Shown here: positions 38,612-50,339 of the stretch, piece by piece
Position numbering within the stretch: position 1 is the stretch's first letter
Layout: every line of letters begins with the position of its first letter
Source of the DNA: Paramyrothecium sp. XJ0827
Taxonomy: Eukaryota; Ascomycota; Sordariomycetes; Hypocreales; Stachybotryaceae
DNA: 64,000 bases
Direction: 5' to 3'
Assembly: GCA_020881915.1 (NCBI GenBank)
Contig: JAJFPB010000010.1
Coordinates: forward strand, 558,001 to 622,000
The notes under the pieces: model-generated
Seen by the model: the letters and a program-made list of their open reading frames with translations, nothing else
Database searches by the model: none
Told to the model about the DNA's origin: nothing
Program-made: the position numbers and the translations under genes

Positions 38612-40194
38612 TCAAAGAAGCATTCCCATGTTCAGATGTACAGCTTTTGTTTGCGAGTAAGCAGCGAGCCCAGCCTCACCCAATTCGCGGCCAATGCCGC
38701 TCTGCTTGACGCCACCGAATGGTACGCGAATGTCGGAATCATTAGAACTGTTGATCCAAACCATGCCAGACTCTAAGCGGGCCGCTACGCGATGTCCCCT
38801 CTCGATATCTCGGGTGAACAAGGCGGCACCGAGCCCGTAAGAAGTGCTGTTGGCTAAGGCGATGGCCTCGGCCTCTGTCTTGAAGGGCGTAATGGCGACG
38901 AATGGTCCAAACACCTCCTCCTGGAAAATCTTCATGTCCTTCTTAACATCAGAGAAGACGGTGGGCTCGATGAAAAAGCCCTTCCCGTCGCCGACGTTCT
39001 TGAAAGGTACACCGCCCGTTACAAGGTTTGCTCCTTCGTCCTTACCAGTTTGGATATAGCCCAGAATCTTGTCGTATTGAGCCTTGGTGATCTGAGGGCC
39101 TTGGAAAGTGTCATCCTCAAAGGGGTTGCCGACCTTGTTGTCAAGGCAGACCTGCTTGAACCGGGCAACGTAGTCCTGGTAGACTTCTTCCTGCACCAGA
39201 ATTCTCGAAGTCGAGGTGCAGATCTGGCCTTGGTTGCTCATGATGCCGACATGACCCCATTTGGCAGCCTGATCTAGGTCTGCATCTTTGAAGACGACAA
39301 GAGGTGATTTTCCACCAGTCTCCAAAGTGATGTTCTTGAGATTAACGCTCGCACCTTTCATGATCTGACGACCAGTTGCGGTGGAGCCTGTAAATGCGAT
39401 TTTATCGACATCGTCGTGGGAGACGAGAGCGCTTCCAGCCTCTCTACCGAAGCCGTTGACGATGTTAATGACTCCAGGCGGAAAGCCAGCTTCCTTGATG
39501 AGCGTCGCGAAAAACAGGATTGATAAAGGCGTCTGCTCGGCTGGTTTTAGGACAACGGTATTGCCACATGCCAGGGCAGGGCCGAGTTTCCAAGCTGCCA
39601 TCATCAGGGGGTAGTTCCACGGAATAATCTGTCCGCATACACCGATAGGCTGCTTGAGGGTATAGGCAAACTTCTGCGGCGTGGTTGGGATAGTCTCCCC
39701 GTGGATCTTATCAGCCCAGCCAGCGTAATAACGCAGTGTGGCTATGGACTCGGCGAGGTCTTCTCCTAGTGCAACACTGTAAGGCTTGCCGCCGTTCCAG
39801 GTCTCAAGGGTTGCGAGGGTCTCTTGGTTCGCTTCTACAAGATCCGCAAGCTTAAAAATGAGGCGGCCTCGGTCAGTATTGGAAATATCCCCCCAACCTG
39901 GTCCGTCGAGCGCCGCACGCGCGGCTTTCACAGCCTTGTCCACGTCTTCGGCAGAAGCAGCCTCGACTGCAGTAATTTCGGACTCATCGCTGCGATTTTT
40001 GTTAGCGTCATTTCAATGGTGATGTGACGCCATGGGCCGTGGGAGGGGGGGGCCAGATGAACGGACCTCGGGTTGATAGCTGTGATCGTGGAGCCGGAAC
40101 TGGCTTTGACAAACTCATTGTTGATGAAGAGGCCCGTGGGAAGGGCAATTTTAGTACCGTTAGGCGCAGTCAGGTCTACCGTGAAGGCTGACAT
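38612..40194 (-). CDS. NAD(P)-dependent aldehyde dehydrogenase, 501 aa, 2 exons
   Basis: Exon 1 is 40194-40067 and exon 2 is 39989-38612, with a 77-bp intron (donor GTCCGT, acceptor CAG). The product has the normal ALDH length. IPWNYP near residue 165 contains the oxyanion Asn, FTGSTATG near 245 binds the cofactor, LETGGKSP near 268 holds the general-base Glu, and NQGQICTS near 300 holds the catalytic Cys. Family knowledge: it oxidises aldehydes to acids, and the closest type is the broad-range fungal AldA/ALD5-like enzyme. There is no targeting peptide, so it is probably cytosolic. It is convergent with the SDR and 4 kb from the NRPS start. It could be housekeeping (ethanol or amine degradation) or act on pathway aldehydes; the sequence does not decide. 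Confidence 0.93.
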
Positions 40195-41230
40195 GTTGAA
40201 CTCGTTTGAGGGAGGTAACGAGATGTATTGTGAAAGGAACAGGCAAGCAGTTGTAGAGTGTACAAAACGAGAATGAGGCGTAGTTGAGAATAGGGAAGAT
40301 CAAGTATTTTAGACTACAAATCAGGTGCAACTGGGTTACATCACCCGTGAGGGGTTTGATCTAAGCCACATGCGTCGCCTGCACATGTTTGCCCAGTCGA
40401 GTAGCATCGGGGGTCGGATCAAGGCTTGGCTCAATGGCCCACCCAGAGCTGATGGCTCTGAGAGTCTTCTGAGGCAGGCAAATGATGGGCAAGATTTGAA
40501 AGAGGTTCTAATACTGTTGAGTCAAAGATATATCGTGTTGCCTTGGTTGCTGAGCGATCACCTCTCCACAGGCCCCCAACTTTTGCCATCTGCCGGAAGT
40601 CGTCATTAGTTCCGGCTTCGTGCGGGGGACGGTTCAGCTCCAGAAGCATCCCCCGCTCTGAGCTTTCCGAATTGGGTATAAAAGTTGACCACTCTGTGGT
40701 GGCGTTCGGGTTGACGGTCTTTCACGGTGGATACCTGTTTCAATGAAGTACGAACTTGGGCATGTGCGTGGGTCAGTACAATATCTTATCTTTTTTTCGC
40801 TTGTTGGTCACCATCAAGATAGCCAAAATCACATGGCTATCAATGGTGCCAAGCCCGCTTCAGCCGTCAGATTATCCGCAAGGAAGAACAGAATACTTCA
40901 AGGCAGGGTAGTTGAACTGGCTTTCTTTAGACCTTGCGTCGAACAAATAACCTATGAGGTCGATTTGAAGGCAAGGCCAGAGTGGAATGAACCGGGTCAT
41001 TGGTAAAATATATGACGGCCGTCGTCCACAATACTTCATTTGTGGCGGTAGCAAGCAAGTCTGATGTACTAATCCGTGATTTATGCAGCTTACGGGGGTG
41101 GCTTGCCTCGACATGGGCTGCAGGTCAGTGCCAGATATACCGGCTGGCCTGGCGGAAAAGGATAATACAATCATGACCATAAGGATAAATACCGCCACTG
41201 ATTGCCCAAACCCGTCGTATTCTAGGATCT
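40195..41230. other. intergenic with an orphan TATA-like site
   Basis: This 1.0 kb lies between the ALDH and HET genes, which are divergent. A good TATA match (GGTATAAAAG) lies at about 40675-40685 facing right, followed by an ATG at 40743 with an 87-codon frame of no recognisable content. I do not call a gene. Confidence 0.45.
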
Positions 41231-43328
41231 ATGTCTGCGAATAGCTTGCCTTCAAGGCTGAGGGCCGACTTCCAGCACTGTCGGCTGTCATCTCCACGCT
41301 CGCTTCGACTACTGACACTCTTCCCATCCCCCAGCCCCACGGCCGCCTTGCAGCTTACCTTGACAGAGGCAAGCCTTGATAGTATCACTTCACAGGGCGC
41401 AGATGGATTCGAGGCTCTTTCTTACGTCTGGGGATCGCCAGTTGGCACGGTGCCTGTTTCATGTGACGGTCGGCAGCTGTTGGTGACGCCAAACTGCGAG
41501 TGTGCTCTTCGACATCTACGGCTGGCAACCCATGACCGTGTCTTGTGGGTAGATGCAATCTGCATAGACCAAGGTGGTAGCAGCGATAGTGTGAGTGAAC
41601 GTAACACGCAGGTGGCGCTAATGGGTGAAATCTATCAGAAGGCGAGGCGCACACTATGCTGGCTGGGCCCGGGAAACGACTTCACGATGGAGCTAATGGC
41701 GCACTTGGAACGCATAGGGTCTTGTCCTTCGCAGCGCGGTTTGAGAAAGCTGTTGCTATTTGACTGTACGTTCAAATACTCGCCCTTGGTGCTGATGCAT
41801 AGTAATTAACGCGGTTTCATTTGGCGGAGCCGCAGCAAAACTCAGACAGCAGGGGAAATTAGACGTGGACTCTTCTGCCCTGAACCACATATTCTGCCAC
41901 CCCTGGCATTCTCGCATCTGGACAGTACAAGAAGCGAGCTTTTCCCGCGACTGTCACGTTTTGTGCGGAAATCGCAGCATCCCATGGGACATTTATTCCA
42001 AAGCAGCTCGTTTTCTGCTGTACGACGAATTCATTGAGGAACTTGATCCTCAAGCATACAAGAACTATGCAGGAATTGACATCCGAAATGTGCTAAGGGA
42101 TTATCTTTGGGGCCAAGTGCCTCCTGAGCGGGACCGCAGCCCAGAGGATCTCGAAGATGAGCGAGACCAAAAAGTCGTCTTCTTATCCTCTTGTCTCGCG
42201 CAATGCAACAAGCTCCAGGCAACAGAGCCTAGAGACAGAATCTATGGGCTACACGCGATGTACACGAACCTGGGCATTCAATTGCCGACGGTGGACTATT
42301 TGAAGCCACTCTCGTGTGTGTATGAAGAAGCTGCCGTCGCCATGATCATGTGGTCCCATAAACTCAACATTCTTGGGGGTGCGTGCCATAATCACAGTGC
42401 TCTTCCTAGCTGGGTACCGGACTTCTCTGATAGTGATTCGAAAACCTATGTACCGTTGGGTGACGCAACGATGGGTTCCAAAATTTCTGTACGAGAGTCA
42501 AGATTACTGAATCCGCGACCTGGAGAGCTCTGTGTCAGAGGCAAAGTCGTCGGAAGAGTTGTGACTTCTGGGGGTGCAACCCAAGCCACCAACGTCTTTC
42601 CGACGCGACCTGAGCAATGTGAATTAGGCATCTTAACCAACGCAATTGATGGTCTCGTGGAGGATGTTGAAACCTTGCGCCTCCTCGTTGACAAGATTCG
42701 ATTCTTCCGCCAGTTATACCGTCTCTTGCAAGATGGTATAGACGCCTACAGCGGAGATGTTGACGATATGTTTCTGGACCTTTTGAATCAGAACAGCTAT
42801 TCCGAGTCAAGTCAAGCCTTCAACATCTGGTTAGATATTTTGGAGTATCCCGACACAGAATGCAACCTGGACGCTGGGAAGGATCTAGTGGCAAAGTGGC
42901 AGAGGGCCGAGTCAATCGCAGGGGTAGTAGGGTGGACTAAAGAGCTGACAAGCTGCGCCATCATCGCGGCTTCTTTATTGTCCAATCAGATTGAGCACGA
43001 TGGAAGTCTTCTGGATTGTACTCCAGATGTTCTCAACCTCGTCAGCCACCTGTCCGCTAATTTGAACGATAAGGCGTTGATTTCGGTACGCCTCGATTCT
43101 CTACAAATAATGACCCCAGCCACAGGGGTTGCCTCGGTACAAGAAGGAGACTCTGTGGTGTTGCTCGAAGGAGCCGAATGGCCTGTTATCCTGAGGGAAG
43201 CAGGAGAAGGAAGATGGTATTTTGTTGGCCCGACGTTTGTGCCGGGAATCATGCATGGCGCACTATGGCCAAATGGAACCAGAGAATCGGATGGGAGGAC
43301 TGACCTCTGTGATTTTTGCCTCATCTAG
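41231..43328 (+). CDS. HET (heterokaryon incompatibility) domain protein, 675 aa, 2 exons
   Basis: Exon 1 is 41231-41765 and exon 2 is 41836-43328, with a 70-bp intron (donor GTACGT, acceptor CGCAG). The HET domain spans roughly residues 55-215 with its three landmarks: FEALSYVWG near 63, LWVDAICIDQ near 105 followed by ERNTQVALMGEIY, and PWHSRIWTVQEA near 205, the last encoded after the intron. HET proteins trigger growth arrest or cell death on recognition of non-self in vegetative fusion, and many paralogues have unknown partners. The C-terminal about 450 residues carry no recognised repeat (no WD40, ankyrin or NACHT). HET genes are often found in fast-evolving accessory regions, which fits the A/T-rich repeats nearby. 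Confidence 0.93.
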
Positions 43329-44006
43329 ATTGTTATTATTGACGGTGTTTGTTAGATACGGTCATTACCTAGGTGTGACTGTACTCAGAATGCGCACACA
43401 GTAAGCCCAAGGCGCAAGTAAGCGTTGCTTTTGGAAGCGTTGTTGAAAAACGCCTGTTATGATATCTGGCTGATTTTCCCCTATCCCATCTCGGCACAGT
43501 CGTCTTTACAATGCAATCCTGCAGGATCAATATTGGTCACCTCAATCTACTTGAGAAACTGAACAAACTCGCAGTGGGTCTCGAAATTTTGTCAATCACC
43601 CACTTCGTAAGGCTCGACTGAGGGCAGGTGTGCACCTATGTTAAGTAGAATGCGCCACCGAGAGTAGATGGAGCGGACCATGCCTGACTTGTTTGTCTCG
43701 AATTAAAACGGCCTTGTTTGTGTACCTGATCGGATCAGGGAATGACTCTTTTGGTGATTTTACCCCTGTACGCTTAGTGTAGCACGAGAATATGAGAGAC
43801 GCTAGGCCAGTGTTCAGCAATTATCCCGGAGATTAGTCTAGACTCCACTAGGTAGTCAAGGGGGTCTTGAGCCAGAACCCACGTTCTTTTTCATGTTCTT
43901 ACCATTCTTTGTCCGACAATTGCAGCCGCATCTACGGCGGCGTCCGTTCGTTTAGCCTCGATCAAACCGCCACAGGAGTCCGAGCGAGCTGGGTAATTAC
44001 GCTGCG
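43329..44006. other. intergenic, nothing recognised
   Basis: This 0.68 kb spacer holds the promoter of the GPI-anchored protein gene. No gene seen. Confidence 0.5.
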
Positions 44007-44768
44007 ATGGCAGCCTCACTTCCAACGGTCAGAGACATCCTTTTTGCCGCAGTGGTTCTCCCGATCATTACTGCACGAGCTGCACTCCCCGTCACTGGCA
44101 ATATTACCCTTTTCTCTGATACCCAGTGTCAAGAGCCCGTCTTTGTGAATAACGCCATTGTCGGCCGTGACTTTTGCGCACACTCAGAGTCGGCAGATGA
44201 GTATCTTGGCGCCTTCGGAAGCTTCATCCTCAACGAACGGCCATGGTGTGACGATGGATCGGTGCCATGGTGGAACGTTTTCACGGATGGTTTGTGCGCT
44301 ACTACCGCAGCATCTTTCGAACCAGGGTCAGATGCGGATGGGACGTGTGTGGCGGTAGGGGAAGGGGGCTTCAAAAGCTACTCATTTGTCTGTGAAGAAG
44401 GCGATGACGATGGCGACGACGATCGTGATGTGGAACCTACGACGAGTGTGGATGGTGCTTTTACCACGCTTCCATTCGAAACAGCAGAGCCGACGCTGCA
44501 TTGGCCAACAACAAGCGAAGTCTCAACAAGTGAAACCTCGACGGTCAAATCTTCGGACGAGGCTATTTCAAGCACAGCAAAGCCTTCAACGGAATCAAGT
44601 TCTGTACCAGGCTCATCCGCACAAACATCTCAGCCGCCAGCTCCAACATCAGCAGCACCAGTGGAGACGCCTGAACCTACCGGAGGCGCTGGGACATTGG
44701 CTCTTAATCAAGCCCTTGCCATTTGTTTAATCACGACAATGGCTGGATCTCTTGTGTTATCGCTATAA
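44007..44768 (+). CDS. GPI-anchored, Ser/Thr-rich cell-surface protein, 253 aa
   Basis: Single exon. An N-terminal signal sequence (DILFAAVVLPIITARA) is followed by a compact domain of about 100 residues with six cysteines (TQCQEP, DFCAHS, PWCDDG, GLCATT, GTCVAV, FVCEEG). Next come an acidic Asp-rich stretch and about 90 residues rich in Ser/Thr/Pro, typical of O-mannosylated stalks. The C terminus has a small-residue cleavage region (PTGGAGT) and a hydrophobic tail (ICLITTMAGSLVLSL) that ends the protein, the pattern of a GPI-anchor signal. It is likely attached to the plasma membrane or wall. The six-Cys head is not a domain I can name with certainty and lacks clear CFEM spacing. Confidence 0.85.
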   Translation: MAASLPTVRDILFAAVVLPIITARAALPVTGNITLFSDTQCQEPVFVNNAIVGRDFCAHSESADEYLGAFGSFILNERPWCDDGSVPWWNVFTDGLCATTAASFEPGSDADGTCVAVGEGGFKSYSFVCEEGDDDGDDDRDVEPTTSVDGAFTTLPFETAEPTLHWPTTSEVSTSETSTVKSSDEAISSTAKPSTESSSVPGSSAQTSQPPAPTSAAPVETPEPTGGAGTLALNQALAICLITTMAGSLVLSL

Positions 44769-45154
44769 ATTCAGGAAATACGATTATATCCCATTGAAAT
44801 GCCCTTGGTAGCCAGACCAGGTCACAACAGCGGTGTTCTAATTACTTAACATGGAGAATAAGAGATAGGAGCTCAGTCTTATCACAGAGCACAGCCTATA
44901 ATGACAAGTTAGATTGGAAAACGTCTTTCCAATGACCGATTCTCAAACTCGCCGCTCATCTCGTGATTTGAGGCACCAAAAGAAGATGTGACCACGGGGT
45001 CCTTCATTGTTCTTCCTAGGGTATAGGGTAGGTAAAGTTACTAAGAATTCACAGCAATGACAGGTAAACTCGAATCAGTTCCTGGCTCATTTAAAAATGT
45101 CATTACACCCTCACTTGCTTCTGGGCCAACAGAGCCCTCCAACTGTCCTACTCT
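44769..45154. other. intergenic between convergent genes
   Basis: Less than 0.4 kb; no gene seen. Confidence 0.5.
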
Positions 45155-45556
45155 TCAGGTCGGGATCAGTGCTTCAACCTCTATCTCGACCTGCATTCCT
45201 TCCAATCCTAGCTTCCCAATCTGGATACATGTCCAAATAGGACGGTGGTTGGGGAACAGCTTTTTGAAGACCGATGTCATCACGTCAAAGCTCGTGTCCA
45301 TGTCCAAGTGGTATGAACGGATTGCATAAATATCGTCAAAGGACAACTTGGAGTCGACGGCCTTCAGAGCTTTGAGAACATTATCGAACGCCGATCCAAT
45401 TTGCTTCTCAAGATCAGATGTGATTTGGCCCTGTTCGTCCCAGCCGCCCTGACCAGACGTGCGGACTATGTTTCCGAGCTTCACAGCTTGAGAATAATGG
45501 TAGTTTTCAGCGTTGGACTCGGTCCCAGGATAATTGAAGAATTGAGCTGAAGCCAT
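45155..45556 (-). CDS. RidA/YjgF family protein, 133 aa
   Basis: Single exon. The ATG at 45556 (MASAQFF) is preferred over the one 57 bases upstream because it gives the usual family length. Typical Rid features are YHYSQAVKLGNIVRTSGQGG near residue 20, LEKQIGSAFDNVLKAL near 50, and the C-terminal HRPIWTCIQIGKLG and VEIEVEALIP. RidA enzymes hydrolyse reactive enamine/imine intermediates made by PLP enzymes such as threonine dehydratase. This sequence belongs to the divergent fungal group with an extended HRPxW segment, where the activity is less certain. No pathway link is shown. Confidence 0.9.
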   Translation of the reverse strand: MASAQFFNYPGTESNAENYHYSQAVKLGNIVRTSGQGGWDEQGQITSDLEKQIGSAFDNVLKALKAVDSKLSFDDIYAIRSYHLDMDTSFDVMTSVFKKLFPNHRPIWTCIQIGKLGLEGMQVEIEVEALIPT

Positions 45557-47145
45557 GATCGGCAATGAAGTGGTAGACTGGGAGAAGGATATGTGGTTCG
45601 AGCAAACTCTCAATAGGGACAGAGATGCAAGTTTGGATGCTTAATGCTTGATCAAACAAGGCCAGCATTGATTGCCTTTTCTAGTTTCTTGTAGTCCTGA
45701 GACTTCCAGGTGCCGATTTCAACCAGTTTGCGGGGCTGATGGAACCTCACTGGAGGCCTGCGTCATCATGCAGAAGCTGCTTCTGCAGCCGGCCATCTGA
45801 CTTGGAAATGCATTCGGGTTTCCCACCTGAGACATCTGCATGGAGTACGCAAGCCATGCGTATGACTAAATAAGGCACGTCCAATTATTCACCTGTGGCG
45901 TTTTGGGATGATGAAGTGGTCCATCTTGTTACCGAAGCAGGGATAGCGTTGAATATTTGATATCGTCTGGACCAAGGAGATATTGTGTTCGTGCATTCTG
46001 TCGACTATCCTCATGCCAAATCGTCACGGACCAAATGTTCACAAGGTGCACAGTTGCCATCGCAGTAGAATTTCCAGGAGGAATGCACAAAACGGTGTGA
46101 TGAATATCGGTCTGTCGGCCAAGCCTTGCAAGTGCTTGTGGCACCATGTCTATCTTCGTTGTTAGCTTGATTGCTGTATCCAAGGCTTTGCGTATCAGAC
46201 CGCCATGCTAAATCCTCCTATTGCAGCTGACCATTCTTTGATATTCTTATATCTGGGTCATGTTAATAAAATTCCTTAATCGCTCCATCGGCATCTGTCA
46301 GCGTTTGATGAACGGGCCAGTGCACACACAGGGTTGGCATCACCATCTCAAGCACCATTGCCAATCGTGATGCCCTTCTACATAGTCGCATTGACCATAC
46401 ACGCGCCATGCCATCCATCGAAAAGCAGCATAGGCTGCGATCGTCGAAGTCGTGTATTTTGGGTTCCTGAGGGAACGTTGAGGTGATTTTCTTCAAGTAC
46501 TTGATGGAAAAAATGAAAGGAACCTTCAACTATGGTAATGTATTGATGTAGCGCACCTAAAAGCACTCAACAGCGCTGATAAGCGGTTGCGAATGATACA
46601 TCAATCAACTGCTTGAAATACATGGGTAGACCTAAGGGGTTGCCTCAGGGACGGATTTGTTTTCGCTTATGAGATGGGGATCATAGATCGCTTATTTATT
46701 ATTGGTGAAATACCGAGATGTCAGCCTTCTCCCCGGAAAGGGCCAGGATCAGAACTGTCGGATAGGTACAGGTGATGCCCGGAGGCCATACCCGTCGATC
46801 CGGTTTCCCAACAAAACAAACCATTGTGGCTCAGTGGTGATTGGAAGGACATTCATAGGCCGCAATCAGTGCTGAGCCCACACTGGCACTTTTGTCACAG
46901 CTGTGCCGCATGCGATTACGGAGCTGCACCTGGAATCCCATGAATCCTCCGCATCAACGCACCGGCGGAACGCCGGATTAGACCACTGGGAAGCTGTTCC
47001 TTTCCATTAGCTTGCCTATATATCTGGCATCCTGCCCAAAGCAGGTTCTTACGTGGAGGTTTGCTGGTCTCGTTGGATAGAAGTTGGCGCAGAGAGCCAG
47101 TAGCCTTCAGGGAACAAAAAAGGTCCACTGAACGGGACAATCACA
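45557..47145. other. 1.6-kb intergenic region, nothing recognised
   Basis: Several short minus-strand frames between 45929 and 46566 have no recognisable domain; they might be a decayed gene but I cannot identify it. The right end holds the promoter of the FAD-oxidase gene. Confidence 0.45.
47016..47024 (+). promoter_or_regulatory. candidate TATA box of the FAD oxidase gene
   Basis: CTATATATC lies about 122 bp upstream of the ATG at 47146. Confidence 0.45.
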
Positions 47146-48715
47146 ATGCGACTCTTTGCGTGGACGGCATTTATGCTGTCTATTGCACAACCATCGCGAG
47201 CTACCCCCAGTATACGCGACAAGCTTAACAGTTGTCTGGCGGCAGCGTCTGTGCCATACCACAATCTCATCTCAATCGGATGGCTGCGCGACTCCCAGCC
47301 TGTCAACGCGCGATTGCGCTTCACTCCTGCGGCTATTGCAGTACCAAGGACGACAGCTCACATTGAGGATGCGGTAGCATGTGGTGTCAAGCATGGAGTG
47401 AAGGTGAGCGCGAAATCCGGTGGCCACAGTTACGCTTCCGCCGGCCTCGGCGGTGAAGACGGACATCTGGTACTCGAGCTTGAGAATATGCGCAAGGTCG
47501 CCGTGGGTGCCGACGGCAAGGCTAGGATACAACCCGGCGCAAGACTGGGCCATGTGGCTGTTGAGTTGTTCGCGCAGGCTGGCCGGGCCATTCCTCATGG
47601 CACGTGCCCAGGGTGAGTCTCCGCAATCACTATCGCAGATGGTGTAGCTTATGCCGTTTAGGGTCGGCCTTGGTGGTCATGGCCTCCATGGTGGCTACGG
47701 AATGTCTTCCCATACTTACGGGCTGACGCTGGACTGGATACGCGGAGCCACCGTGACGCTGGCGAACTCTACCACCGTTCATTGTTCTGCTACCGAGAAC
47801 GAAGAACTTTTCTGGGCTCTTCGAGGGGCCGGTTCCTCTTTCGGCATCGTTTCCGAGTTTGAATTCGATACATTCCCGGCTCCATCTGAAGTCACTTACT
47901 ATACCATTACGCTGGGCTGGAATGTTAATACAATGAGCACCGGCCTCAAAGCACTACAAGAGTTTGCGGAGACTATGCCTGCGGAGCTCAACATGCGGGC
48001 TACCATTTTTGCTTCGTCGAGTGTGCTAGAAGGGGTGTACTATGGTAGTACCGCGGATCTGCAAACTACCATTGCACCGCTGCTGGTTGCGACAGGAGGC
48101 AACTTGTCAACTGTCAACACGGTTGGATGGCTAGAAGGACTTGAATACTTCTCTGGCGGAACCGCCTTGAATCAAACCGAGTCCTACTTTTCAGTGAGTT
48201 TCCGACTTGCATGCGTTACCATATTGTTAACTGTCGTCTAGCAACAAACATTCTACGCTAGTAGCGTCACTGTACCGGCTTTAAATGACTCTCAAATTGA
48301 GGCACTCTCCTATTACACCTTCGAAGGAGCCAAAACAGGGCTCAGAATCCCGCTGTGGTGGTTCCAGATTGACTTGCACGGAGGTCTGCACTCAGCGGTT
48401 TCCAAGGTAGGGGAAGAAGAAACAGCGTACCCGCACCGCAATCAACTCTTGCTTTTCCAATTGTTTGACTCTGCCCTGCTCATTTACCCCAAGAGCGGCT
48501 TTGATCTAGTCAAGGGGTTTAGGACAAGCATCACCGATGACCTTGAAAATGGGCAGTGGGGAATGTATGCGAATTATGCGGACACAGAAGTGGACTCGAC
48601 CACGGCGCAACAGTTGTATTGGGGAGAGAATCTACAGGGGCTTCGGCGGATCAAAAAGGTGCTGGATCCCAACGAAGTGTTCTGGAATCCGCAATCTATC
48701 ACGCCTGTGGCTTGA
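47146..48715 (+). CDS. secreted berberine-bridge-enzyme-like FAD oxidase, 490 aa, 3 exons
   Basis: The exons are 47146-47612, 47662-48193 and 48242-48715; introns are GTGAGT...TAG and phases agree. A signal peptide (MRLFAWTAFMLSIAQPSRA) opens the protein. The FAD-binding PCMH-type domain has SGGHSYAS near residue 87, whose His is a covalent flavin site, and GTCPGVGLGGH near 155, whose Cys is the second covalent site, completed only by splicing. The C terminus has the BBE-motif DPNEVFWNPQSI. Enzymes with both links (glucooligosaccharide oxidase, berberine bridge enzyme and fungal biosynthetic oxidases) oxidise sugars or alkaloid-like substrates with O2. Secretion favours an oligosaccharide oxidase, but several fungal metabolite-cluster oxidases are also secreted and look the same. 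Confidence 0.92.
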
Positions 48716-49603
48716 AATGGGAACATCGTACCCTGCAATGGGCTATGTATTCTGGCTCGTGCAAGAGCTTGAGACTAATTGAAATGACATCAACCGGCAA
48801 ATTTATGTTTCGAACTTTGAGGATTCCGAAGACGACGCCAATGATTCGAGTTGCAGATTCCCCCATGCGTAATCTTGAGTTGAACGCTTTCGGCGCCGCT
48901 AGGCAGACACAGCCTGATGTTGAACAAAGTAAGGCACAGTAACGAGATGAGCATTGAGTCTATCGTGAACCTTTCTTTTACTCGTAACCTAACCCGGATC
49001 AGTCAATCAGAAGATAGGAAGAAAATTCGCCAGAAGCAATTGGGCCTTGTGTTGCAGTCCCGTCCTCAGCTACGCAATGTTCCTAATGGCGCAGCAAGTC
49101 AGTCGCACCGAACAGACCCCCAATTTAGTGGTTCTTGGACGCTCTTTAGGCTACTTTGTTCCAGTGTTTTCAAGCACTGCTACACCATTGATTCGTGCAC
49201 GGGGCCAGCGACAGACTGGTGGTGCAACACGTGACACTTATTTGCACCACCGGTGGCGCGCCTATTGGGCCCCTTCGAGAACCATTGCATGACATAATCA
49301 GGGGACGCATCGAAAATTGTGCGCCCCTTAACTACTCATACTCTTGCCAAAGACAACATTTAAGCACAAGCAACGAAGTGGGGGGCTGTACGGATTAATT
49401 CCCGGAGCGAGCCTGGGCTGCTTCTGCAATTAGCGACAACCAAGGAGGAATTGAGCCGGAATTGAAAACATTATTAACTATGATGGAGAAGCCTGCTTTC
49501 GCACACACAACATGCTTCCGTACACACATTTGAGGAGAAGGAGGCCGGAATAGCCTCTAAATTCACCTGCGATTAGCCTAGTGGACCCAAACAAGGCTGT
49601 TCA
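48716..49603. other. intergenic, nothing recognised
   Basis: This 0.9 kb spacer contains only short frames and the promoter of the Zn2Cys6 gene. Confidence 0.5.
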
Positions 49604-50339
49604 ATGGAGGAGCATAGTAGCAGCCAAATTTCTTCCGGGCCTACCCAGGGTCATTCAAACTCCCTTAAAATGTCGACCCTTGAAGCCCGGCCCTCGTCAG
49701 AGGTTGTACAGAGTTCCCGGCCCTCCAAACGGAGCCGGGCTCGCGGAGATATTGTATCTCACGCTTGCACCGAGTGTCGCAAGAAGCGCGCAAAGGTGAT
49801 AAGCTGACCTATGATAATGATCTTCATCGTATTTATATGGATTTTTTCATATATGCTCCGTTCGATAGCATGTGCTAATAATTTTTTTGGCACAACTTCA
49901 GTGCGACGGAAAGAAGCCCTGCTCACGGTGCGAGGCAACAGAGAACAGCGAATGCATCTATGAGATTTCTGTACGCCAGTCAAAACAGGATCTGCGAACC
50001 GAGCTCGAGAGCCTTTATCGTGGCGTCCGCTCTAGGGACCAGATAGTCGCGGCGCTCATACATCCAGAGGTATGGGAGGACATCTTACGGCGTTTACGGG
50101 CCGGCCATCCTCTCGAAGCCATAACGGAATGGCTTGAGGAGGCTTCATCTTCCAATGTCAACAGGCCTGCCCTTTCCCAGCACATGGGGTGGGATATTGC
50201 GCCTATATTTAGTGTTGCTGCTACAGATATGCGGTACGGCGACGCCGAAGCCATAGCAACGATGAAGGCCCATGCGCGGTCCAGATATCTTGGTGCAAAC
50301 GTCGTGCTAGTAGTAATGTCACCCCTGATATTATACTAG
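49604..50339 (+). CDS. Zn2Cys6 transcription factor, short (209 aa), probably truncated
   Basis: Exon 1 is 49604-49795 and exon 2 is 49902-50339. The 106-bp intron (donor GTGATA, acceptor CAG) splits the zinc cluster between its second and third cysteines, a common intron place in this family. The cluster HACTECRKKRAK / CDGKKPCSRC / SEC has CX2CX6CX5CX2CX6C spacing. A heptad-like stretch follows (LRTELESLYRGVRSRDQIV), then a WEDILRRLRAGHPLEAITEWL segment often seen after the cluster in fungal regulators. Normally 300-500 further residues with a fungal-specific activation/regulatory domain follow; here the frame closes at 50339 and no downstream continuation is visible. It may be a naturally short factor or a decayed gene. 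Its targets are unknown. Confidence 0.75.

Noticed and set aside
40675..41006. Small gene behind the TATA-like site at 40675
   Set aside because: The 87-codon frame from 40743 has no recognisable content and no supporting introns; a TATA match alone is weak.
45929..46566. Small minus-strand frames as a decayed enzyme gene
   Set aside because: No motif could be tied to a family, and the frames do not join by plausible splice sites.
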